Of a stretch of DNA of 64,000 nt, positions 50,701-62,700 are shown piece by piece. Within the stretch, counting starts at the first letter, position 1. Every line of letters begins with the position of its first letter. The stretch lies in assembly GCA_030549495.1 (NCBI GenBank), contig JAUIRK010000942.1, positions 1-64,000 on the forward strand, in the 5' to 3' direction. The translations under genes were made by a program, and so were the position numbers. The stretch comes from Nectonema munidae. Its lineage: Eukaryota; Nematomorpha; Nectonematoida; Nectonematidae. A model generated the notes under the pieces. It was given only the letters and a program-made list of their open reading frames with translations, ran no database searches and was not told where the DNA came from.

Positions 50701-53700
50701 TTCAAGAAAGTAGCCTCTTTCAGTTTTTTCAATATATTGAATGCCTAAGTTATATCTAAAAAACTGCACATGAGTATCAAAAAATGGAGAGATTTTCTCA
50801 TTGAGTTGGGTGAAATATTGTGTCAAGATCTTTGTCAAAACGTGTTGAGTGATGGTAAAAGAACGATTTGCAAATCTGTCAAAAAAAGCAAGACAATAAC
50901 ACATTCTTCACAGTGTAACATTGTTGTTTATGGTTCTTGTTCAAGTCAAATAAGCAAATCGTTGCATAGAATTTAAGAAGTAATAAACTTTAAAACTTTT
51001 TTTAATAAAAGATTATTTTTTACAGTGTTTTTAAAATTTAAGTTCAAAATAATTGTTTGTGGTGAGTTGACAGGTGCAGTTCTAAAAAAAGAAATGCTCC
51101 AAAATACAAGTTCGAGTAAAAAAAATTTTTTTTTAACGTATTTTGAAAGCATTTAAAAAAGTTCAACTTCAAAACAAATTTACTTTTAGTGTTGTGATAT
51201 TTTAAAATCTATTTACCGGTCAATTGACCAGCTGACTCTTTCTAGGGTTTTAATAATAAATAAAACTAGTAAATTTTTAAAAAATTATGTGAAAGCTAGA
51301 AGAAATTGCCTTAAAAAAAGTTGCCATTTTACGTTGTTTTACAAATGCGATCTTCTGAACATGGAACAAAAACTTTTAAAATTTTACCTTTAAATTTTGA
51401 CAGAAATTTAGCTATTCTACTTTTATTCTTTTCTTTTTTGGATGTGAAACCGCTCGTGTTTAACTCTTTGAGGACAAGCGTGACACCAGTATCTCAAGAA
51501 ATCAAAATCGTCTGTTTTAAACTTATAAAAGGGCATTGAAATATTTTTCCAATATAATTTTTGATTGAAGGCAAAGGATTGATCTCAAAAATTTTGATCC
51601 TCAAAACGTCAGTTAATTTTTTTTCTAATTTATAAGGCTTTTAAATCTTTCGTGACCAGTGTATCATATGTGATACATAAACATTTCCCTTCGTCTGTTT
51701 TTTCAAATGTATATGAATCTTCTGCTTTTTAATAAATATCGTCTGATTTTTCTGGTCACGAAATGTTAAGCAGAAACTCAAAAATGTTCATAAAAATACT
51801 TTTGCCGTACATTTCACCTTTTTGTGAATATTTTAATTTTATTAGTGTAGAAATCATACAAAACAATTTAGATTTATGTATGAAAGTTTGTGTTTCTGTG
51901 GTTAAATTAGATGCTAATTTTTTTTGTTGACGATTGATTTAAGTCACTCGCGTGGGAAGAATGTCCTCCCACACACCCAGCTCCTGAATTGTCCTTTGAA
52001 GTTGGGCTAGACTTCAACGAGGGCATGAATTTTGAAGAACAATTCGAAACTTTCATGGAGGATCAATCGTCCTTGTATGGAGAAGAGACAAAGAGTGAAA
52101 CTATTGAACATCTTAGTCCAGATCTTCCACAGGATGTAATCGAGCCTGAAGACACTTCAAAGAGTAAGATGATTTAACGAATACGATTGGCTCGTCAATA
52201 AGGTAGGCTAGATACTAGGTTTCGATATCTCAAGATCTTGGGTTCGATCCCACTTCAAGCCTACTTTTCTCATATTTCGATACAAGTGGGGCAATTGTGC
52301 CTTCTCGATGAAAACACCACACGTTACCCTTACCTTTGTCATATTAGTCTTATGATTTGTTGTAATTAAAAATAACAAAGAAAGAACAACGCTTAGGCAA
52401 AAAGAAGCATATATTTTTCTACAACTTTTTGAAAGTAAAACTTATGATTTTGCCTATAACTATAAGGTATTTAAAAAGTTAAACTCCATCTTTGTTTTGG
52501 TTTATTAAAGAAAACTTTGACTCTGTGCGCCACTTCGATTTAGCTTTGCCAAAAATCCATTATTAGCGTTTTAAATTGATTTGAATTTTTTTTTTAAATT
52601 ATATTTATTTTTTCACAATTTATATATATTAGTCAATTCTTAATTACACGCAAATTTATTAGTTAATTAGAAAATTATTTTGGAAATCCTCATTTTAGAG
52701 AAATTTAAGGTTTTTACAAGTTAAAAGATAAATTAAACGCAGCAGGATTTAAAAACTATTATTATTAGAAAAGATTTAGCACAGAACTATATTTAATACA
52801 GATGATTTTTTCCTCAAAATTACAAAAAAAATAACGTTTGACAAAAGTGTAGTATTCCAGTTTGAAAACCTTGGTCAAAAAAGAGTTCTCGTTCATTTGA
52901 TATAATAAAATCAATCCCAATTTGAGCTATAGTTGATCAGAAGCAGTAATGTAGCCCGGAATTTGAACAAGAGCCCACAAATTTTACAGCCACACATCTA
53001 TTTTTTATAGCTATATAAGGAAGTAATTTCTTACATTTAGGGTTTGAAAATACCTATGAGTGTTAATTCAATTTGCAGTTTACTTCTAAAAAGTGTCTCC
53101 AAAAAAATTAATTAAAATTTTACATGAAATATATGTTTTAAAACCAAATAAAATTGCTGGTTTTATTTCTGGAATTTGCGATTTATTTCTAAAATTTGTC
53201 TCCAAAAATATTTTCTCTAATTTTACATTAAACATATGTTTTTATGTCAAATCGATCATGCTGGTTTCATTTCTGAACAAGATTTTGCATTTAATTAGAA
53301 GTTTTAAAATATCCGCAATTGTCAATCAAATGTCTGGTTTACTACATGTCTACAAAAATATTTTGGAAATTTAAATAAAATATCTGTTTTTATACCAAAA
53401 TCATAATGCCGGACTCAGTATTCGTATTAAGGTCAAAATATTTGAAAGCTTCAATCAGATTTGAGGTTTACTTCTATATACTGTCTTCTCTTTCAAATAA
53501 AATATATGTTTTTATACCAAATCGAATATGCTAATTTTATTTCTGTACTCCATTTTGGAGTAATGTATGCCTGAAAATCAGTTCTGTAAAAATTTTTCAT
53601 AAAATCGTTGTATATTAGTTATATAATAAAAATATACTTTTTTTTTTGTATATTTTGGCTTATAATACTTCAATCATCTTGAGTATGAAATATTTATTTA

Positions 53701-56700
53701 AAAAAAAACAAACTTATTATACAATTTTTGAAGATTAGTATTAGAGAAGGAAGCAAGTTGATAACTAATTGAAAAGAGAACGTGTGATCAAAAAAAATAA
53801 TTAAAAAAAATATGTATCTTGACTAAATGGAAGATCTACCTTGTTATAATGAACTAGAAAGTGGTGTAATGATCTAATATTGGGTGCTTCTAAATAGAAT
53901 TTGACCCTGAAAAAAAATTCCTCTTTTGGAAATGAAAAATCTTTAAACATCTAGGATTACAATGATCATTTAATTAAGATGGGTAGGAAATCTGAAAATT
54001 TAGAATATGTCAGAATTATCAAAAATGGCACATATGCCAATATGTGAGAATTTAGTCACTATCAAGATAATTTAAATTTAATTTGTTCATCTTTTTCCTT
54101 TTGCGTGAAAGAAAGAATCTTTTAGATGAAGAAGGTGGAAAACTTTTTGTAAGAACATCACACATGATTCAGAAAAAAAACTTTTGAACAAGGATTGGTT
54201 GACAAATATATTCAGGCTGAATATCTCTTCACATCACCTGATAAACAGCCTAAGATCATCAAGAAAATTCTTTAATCAGAATGCTTTGAGAGTGGAAAAA
54301 ATTTGTTTAAAATAAATCCTTAAAAAGGGTTTTTCGAACACAGATTGCAGAAAATAAATTTCCGATGAAAAAAGCGCTACCAAGAAAATTCATTATAGAA
54401 TGAATAGTAAAATTACATATTGTATAAAGTATAGAAGGGATGATGTAGAGACTGACTACCAAACGATAACGAATTTGTAGACAAAACGTCTTATCGAGAA
54501 CCTAATTTACTGTAGAATGAAATACTTTGAGTGAATTAAACACCCAAGGTTGGTTTATTAAATAAATTAAGAAAATAATTACCAGAGAAATACTGCAAGT
54601 AGAATTTATTTTAAAGTTTGTATATTTGACATTGATTGATAGGTTTAATCTATTTTTTGACACGTTTAAATTTTGATACGCATCACCACGAAATTGGGCA
54701 TACTTTAAAAGTGGTATATATGTGTAAAAAACTTTTTATAAGTATTTCAATAAACATTTTGATTTTGACGTGAGCTGTCATATATAAATCAATTTTTTGT
54801 CATAAAAAATGAACATCACAACTAAATTCTACATACTTGAAAATGTGTGTATATATAGAAGAAACTTTTTATAAGAATAAAAAATTTTATTTTGACATGG
54901 GCTGTCATATTTAAATCATTTTTTGACAGGTTTTCATAAAAAAGGAATATTATCAGTAAACTCAGCGTACTTGAAAATGGGTATACATGCGTAAAAAACT
55001 TTATATAATTATTTAGATAAAAAATAAAATGGACATCACCACTGAATTCAGCACAGTTGAAATATGTGTATCACATTAAAAATATTTATAAACACTTACT
55101 GATATCTGAGAAAATAAGGAGGGCACTTTACGCCCCCAGCACTTGAGCGGACAAATTTAGCCCAGCACTACTAGGCTAAGGTTTATTCCTATTGATTGCA
55201 GTAACTTTAGGAATTATTTTTAGGTCTCGATTCGATTCCCAAACGTGACTATCTCTACCTTTGTCCAGCTATGTAGGTTTATTCTTCCGGTGGATGCGAT
55301 ACAGACAACTAATAAAATAAGGATCTGGTCCCATGACATTTGGAATTCTATCTAATTTCTTTTAGCTTTTTTGAGTACATTTCTTCTTTTTATGTTTTTT
55401 ATTCATTTTTTCAAGTAATTAGGCTCCGTGTAATTTTTTTATGCTTTCATGACTTAAGTTGATCTCTTCATATTTTTATCCGCCTTAAGAGAATTAGGCC
55501 TCAAGACAGTTCAAATTTTTTGGGATTATCGTAGCTTTAGCTACCAACTTTTAAACTTGTTGAGACTCTATTTTATAATTAATGTGATTTCTTTTAATAT
55601 ATTTTTCTTGCTTTTTCACCATTTTGTTTTGCAGTTTTGTTTATATATTTTTGATCGAAGTTCTAGAATGATTTTAACATCGAAACGCAATCCATGGATC
55701 AATCTTAGTATATTTTGTGTAGAATATGCTGACTTCAAGTGTCATGTTTTCAAAAGAATACAAGTTAATTCATGTTTTGACTTGACTAATTCGAGTTTCA
55801 TTCTTTTTATTCGTTCTTTTTATCATATTATCAACATGTCAATTTTTGCGCGTCCTTATTTACATCAAATGATAGCTGAGTCACGTGGACTTAATTATTC
55901 TGAGGACGCTTTTTACCGTTGACAAATTGTCCATATGCCGAACTAGCCTGGAAAAAGTGAGTATAAATAAATAGAGCAAATTGTCTAGAAAAAGTGAATT
56001 GAAATATAAATAGGCTGAATTGTCTCGAAAGAGAGAAAAAAAACTTGAATTGCATTGAGACTCATCTTGCTCAATTGGATTGTCGTTGAATTGTTCTTGG
56101 ATCCAACAAATAACTTAAAGATTTATAAAACGTTATCAAGTAATGGCACTTTTTTCAAGACGCAAAAATCTTTCTTGTTTTTGACACGAATAACATTCAT
56201 ATTCTTTTCATGAAAAATAGAATGGAAAAAAAGATAAAATAGCACCGCAAATTCTATATACATTTTTCATGAATAAAATCAAAGTGTATAAATTAAATTC
56301 TAGTTTATACTATCAAGGACATATGCGCATTAAATATTTATTAGTTATTGAAAGATTTTCTAGAAACATTTTGCATAAGCACGAGATGTGTGGCGTAGCA
56401 AGTTGCAAGATGCTGCTCAACGATTTAAATAATTGATGCGCGCTTATGAGGACGCACACAAATTTAGGAAGAAGGCAGCACTCACGCGTAGTAAAAAATG
56501 TCATGCTTGACAAATGCATAATAAATAAGATGCTTCTTTTTATAATTAATAAATTATTAATCCCATTTTTATACTTTTCCGTCTTCTTGATGCCTTTAAA
56601 AACTCCATGCATTCGCCATAGATGTTGCTGGACTCGAATCTTTAGTATGAAACGTAAACCCTTAGTAGGATCGCGAGTAAAACAAGAAACTCAGCTCCAA

Positions 56701-59700
56701 TTCTTGGCGGGCTTGTGGATATTTTGGCAAATATTGTTACTTTGAAAGTACCAAAAATGGTATTCGAATATCGCTATTCGTGTACAGCTAACTATTGCCT
56801 TGTTCTTTTCCGATAGTGTTGATAAATTTGCACTCTACTTACATAGAATAGTTTTCTACACTTACTAATAATAGTGACAGAAAGAGCATCCACACGTCAG
56901 CTTGATGTGGCAGCATGAATTCTCCCATAACTGGATGGATGATAGAGATGGTCATTCTTGAGAATCCAATTCAGAAAGAGTAGATGGTGGTCTCACACTC
57001 CCACCACTACCCCATCTGCGGACAAATATAGACAGTAAAATCTCCACTAGTAAATACCTCTGAACAATGAACACTTTTCAGAGTCTCAACTTAAGCGTAT
57101 AAGCTAATGGAATCTCGTTAAGTGAAACCGTCTATACAATGAACACTTCTATTGAGACCTAAGGGTGTTCCATACAGAGACCTTTCACTCAAAATTAAGT
57201 AAAATAGAATAAAGTTAAATTAATAAGATAAGGTAAATAGAAAAGAACCAAATTTATCTTAATTGTAACTAAATGAATCCAATTTAGCATCTAATAGATA
57301 TAAGCATACATCTAATCTAAACCGTCCAACCAACTACTAAATATTCAAACTCCTCTATGTATTTTATTTACCTGCGTTTTTTGTTCCTTTTTTCTGCGCT
57401 TGCCTTTCTGTGGGAGCGAGATGCTATAGAACATTTTTGATTTGAATTTTATTTTATTTTACGTTTCGTGTTTAAAATATAAATTTAGATGTAAAGCATC
57501 TGAATTTGCAACACAGAAATTACAGATTCAAATTTAAAATCCTTTGACCTGGTCACGACTATAAAAAGTTACCAGTATTTTGGGTAGAAGTAAATTTATC
57601 AAAATGTTTTGCTTTCTTTTTAAGCGTTCAACACAACTGACTTTTTCACAACGGAATGTGCACAAAATTATTCTTTCTCTCAACCTCTTTTCCCAAAACC
57701 TACGGACGAATGGATAAATTACGAAGAAACTTCAAAAAGTACAAGTACAATTTTTAAAATTTATATTTTTGGGAATTATCTCAAAAAATTATGATTATTC
57801 AAAAACTATTTTTCTTTTCAAATTTTTAAGCCACTTGAAAACTGGATTAGGTTAACTTTTAATTTTTTTGAGTTGAACCTAGAAAAGGATATTTGTTACA
57901 CGAGAAAATTTTACTATTTATAATAGGGTGGCAAAATTCTACTTTTGTAAAGATAACTTTCAAAGAAATATATTTTATTTCACATTGAATTTCATAAATA
58001 TAAAAAAGATTTCATTTATGCAAAAAATGAAAGAAGACGCAAAACTTTCCAAAGTTATCCTCACAAAACTTCTGCTTAATTAGTCTTTCTTTTAAGTGTA
58101 TTGATTAAATGAAGCAAAAAAAAATGATGAGTGGAAGGGAGATCAAAACATCACAGCAGTAGAAATAGGAGTTCTCTAGCTCGTATGCTAGTTTCTACTA
58201 GTGAATATACAGAGTCGTGCATCTGGTGAGTTTGAATCTTGTTATCCCCTCTGTATGATTCGGAGTTTAGATTGGAAACAGCGTAAACTGTATGTTATAT
58301 ATACTTAAGTGCTTCTTTTCTTGAAACATCTCTAAACTCAGATAAATGTGCTCTTCTTTACGTCCATAACTCGCTGCGCCACGCACCTCCATTGATCATG
58401 TATAAAATGCATTTGTTTTAAGAAGCACGATTATTTCGCATAATCCTGAGATGACCGAGCTTAAAATTTTTATGCTTTGAATGATGATTGAGCAAAGAGA
58501 CATAACACATGAAGCGTGTGAAGCCCAAATCACGAAAATTAGACTTAAGGATTCGTTCGAAACCTGGGTCAAGATGTTATCGCACTGCTAAAAGCCAATA
58601 AGAAGGGCATTTTTATAAAGGAATACCAAAATCTAGTCTGTGGTTCTCTTGACTCAATTTTGATCTTAGAACAAAAAATTTCGCATCTCTATCAATGAGG
58701 TTATCCGTCTTTACGATAAAAAAGTAAGCGAAAAAGTTTTTATAGAGTTTAATGACCTTCTGGCTTGGGATGAACTAGAATCTATCCAGTAGGCTGCCTA
58801 CCAAGTTTAAGGTTGAACCTTTTTGCAATTCGGGCTCTTAAGGGCGCTAAAATGTATTCATAAGAAAGATTGAGCAAGAGGGTTTCCTTGCTCATTAACA
58901 ACTTGACTGTTTATATATTTTATTTTACGTCTATTTAATTCCTGAATATAAGAAGGAAATTGTTTGAATTTTTATAATGCAAAAAAATACATAAATATTT
59001 ACCAAAATCTAAATATCGTTGTATATTTTGTAATTTTTTTTAATTCTTTTTCTGATTTTAATGCAAATATTATTTTCTAGTAGTAAAAATTTTCAAGTGC
59101 AAAAAAGCTTTCATGAGTATAAAATGCAAAGGTTATTTCATATCTGCTTGATCCCATCTATTAAATATATTATTTATATTTTACAGCCCTCTATACCAGG
59201 GATCACCAAACTACGGCCAGCAAAGTATGTTTATCCTGCCCGCAACTTAAATTTTGATATTGATAGGTGTACAAAATAAGTATTTTTGAAATATATTGAG
59301 TTCATTTCCACTTTTTATGTATCCTCAGTCTAAAAGTTTGCTTTATTTTGGTTTAAGAGAAGTATTAATAGGAATATCATAATGCCAGTGCTTTTTAACT
59401 TTTGAATATTTCGGCCCGCGTTTTTTAAATTTTCGGTAATCCGGCTCGCTTCAAGAAAAGTCTGGTGACCCCCGTTCTATACATTACAAGGAAAATTTCG
59501 TTTTAAACGAGTGATATAGTAAACGTAGAATTCATACAGAACACGAAAATTTGACACGAAAATTACTGTTTTTTCACAATCCACATAATTTTTTTAAATG
59601 TTATGTTCGGAGTAACCAGTTTTGACTTTATTTTCTACCCAAAAATCAATTTGAATTAAGCATTCGATAAAAAATCATTTAAGACATTGGGGAGGAAATG

Positions 59701-62700
59701 GAGGAAGAAGTAGGTTATGCTGGCGATTCAAAGGAAATCGCAGCAATGGAATTAAATAGCAAACAAAAAAGTGAAGCCATTTCATCTCCAGTACAAGACA
59801 GAAGCATGACAGGTACGCCATTTCATTTGTTAATTTTAAGTTGGGCGAGGCTTCGCTTGCGATTTATGTAACTCACAAAATTTAATAAAAAGATCATTCC
59901 TAAATTGGCCATTTGAAAAGAAGTAATTTGTAAATAGAAAAATAATTCCAAGAGTGAATAGTCAGTCTAAAAAAGTTTTTAGAGATCTTTCACGAAAAAT
60001 TTATTAGAAAAAGACGTCTATTTTACATTTCAACAAGGCATTTTAAGAAATATGTTTTGCTAAGATTTTGTCAGAGCAGAATATTTGTTAGTTTGAAATC
60101 AATGTCTAAGAGTTATGTGATATTCATTCAAAAATCATATAAATTTTAATATTTTCGTGACAATTTAATTTTTTTGTAACTTTCTCTAAAAAAAATTTTA
60201 TTTAGCAAAAATTAGTGTTATAAAAAAATCAAAAATGTGTCCTTGCGACAATAGACCGATGGGCTAATTTTAGGAAAACTCTGGTAATCTATATGGTTCT
60301 AGAACTTCTCTTCAGAAGAATGCCAACTTTTCTTCCTACCATTTTCGTATGGACAATGCCATCTACCACGAAAAAGCCTAATTTGATACAAAAATTTCAT
60401 TTTAAGAAAGTAAAATATTTCTAGAGTCTTTCTAAATCATTGGAATTCATTCGCATATTTTAAGTTAAAATTTAAAACTAATCTTGATTTTTGGCACTCT
60501 GCAATTCTAAGTTTTTTCCTAAGCGGTGCAAATTATGCATTGTCGATGAAAATTCTTTATTAAATGTAGGCCATCATCCTTTTCATGTAATTTTAGAAGA
60601 AAAATCCAAACCCCCATCAAGACCTCCGCCACCAAGAAAGAAGAAGTCCATAGCTCCACCTGTTCCTAAGAAAAAGTCTTCAGTTACTTCTACGCTGCCT
60701 GAAGGTTCAACATAAGTTAATTTATTTACACCAAATTAACTTTATTTTTTTAACTTTCTAGAGAATATGACAAATTCTAACTCGGAAACATGGGACTACT
60801 TTGAACAACTTTCTAAGAAAGTCAATGCGAGAATTCATAAAACGCAAGAAGCGCTAAAAGAACAAGAAAAAGAGGAATGGATCGGAGTTCTCAAGCTTCC
60901 ACCAAAAGACAAAGATCATGTTATCGATACAAGCAAACTTACAGAGCGTGGAACATTTTTGGATGTCTTGCCAGAAGGAAAAAAAGATAAGAAGAAAAAA
61001 AAGTCGAAATTAGAAAAGGAATTTAAAAAACAGTATAAAAAATTTCTGGGTAAAGGAGGTCCATCTTCAGAAAAGGTTATAAAAGCAGAACTTATAACAT
61101 ATACCGAAAACGATATATCAAATACGCACGATGATGATAATGAACCCTTATCAAAAAACTTTTCAGAAGAAAAAAAGTTTGCAAATAAAGTAAGTCTCAA
61201 ATAAACTTAATATAAAAAATTCGATATTTACGAATATAATTTTTATTAAATTTAGGAAAATGAAAAGATAGAGTCTAAGAGCGATGAAGAGTATGATCCA
61301 TTTAAAGCATATTCTGATCGTATCAAGTTGGAAGATACCTCGAAAAATATACAATCTTACAATCCTTTCCTAAGAGAAATCAAAGATTCTGAAAAAGTAA
61401 TTCAACAAGATGCTTTTGTAAATCAAAATAAAGAACATGATGAAAAATATAATATTGAAAAGATGCATCAAAATATCGAAGATGCTTTCGTAAATCAAAA
61501 TAAAGAATATGATGAAAAATATAATGTTGAAAAGATGGATATAAATATCAACAAAATAACATCACCAAACCAAAGTGACATGAAAATCACTGGGAAAGAT
61601 GACTTTTTTGCCAATTTCAATAACACTAGCGTGTATTCAAGCGGATTTTCCTACAATGAAAATAGTGTACATGCTCCTTCTTCCGAAAGCTATAACACAA
61701 ACAATCAAGTAACAAGTATACAAATAAGTACGCCACTTCCATCCCCATCCATCCTATCTCCTATATCGGAGTCTAAGCCAGAGCAGAACCAAGTCCAACA
61801 TTTTGAGCAGAGTTTGAGTTTGGAAAAAATTCTCGGCATAAAAAAAATAACTCCTTTTCCTTCAATGGAAGACCTCCAAAAGGATTTGATTGAGGAAAAT
61901 GAGTACGATTTCACTAAGGAGTATCTAAAGGAATTTGATCCTTTCCTGCAAACAGAGCCAAGTGAAGTTAATCATAATGAATTATTATTGATGGATCTTG
62001 GCAAAAGTCGTACTTTGGAAAGTGAAGCTGAGTTCTGGTTTGAAGAGCAAGAGAACCATGAAAATAAAAATGTTTTAAAAGATGAAAGAAGTGATAAGAA
62101 GGATACTGAGTGGGCTTTTAAGAATGAAATTATAGAAAGTGCCTTTAAAAATGAAAATATAGAAAGTACTTTTAATCAAAATTTAGAAAGTCCTTTCAAG
62201 AATGAAAATACAGAAAGCCTTTTTGAGAACGATAATACAGAAAGCCTTTTTAAAAACGAAAATACAGAAAGCGTTTTTAAGAATGAAAATACAGAAAGCG
62301 TTTTTAAGAATGAAAATATAAAAACCGTTTTCAAGAACGAAAATTTAGAAAGTGCTATTAAAAATGAAAAAACTGAAGACGCCTTTTCCGCAAAATTTCC
62401 TAGAAAAGAAGAAACAGATGCATCCTACATGAAATCATATGAACAAGTTAATGGAACGTCCCTTATACAAAACAAAGAATTGGAGGAAGATAAGAGCATG
62501 GAATCCGGGAATGATAATGAAAACAACTGCAATGGACATTCGTTGCATGCTAAGGGGAGATATGATGGAAAAAAGGAAGGACGATTACAGCTCTTGCTGA
62601 AGGTAGTCAACAAGAAGAAGAGAATCGACAATGCGAAATACTGGAAAAAGGCTTGGCTCAGCATCAGCGAAAAAGATAACAAACTTTCGCTATTCATCAG

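Noticed and set aside
55557-55922. 121-residue plus-strand open frame in intron 8
   Set aside because: Hydrophobic AT-driven composition, no recognised domain and no phase fit with stonin exons.
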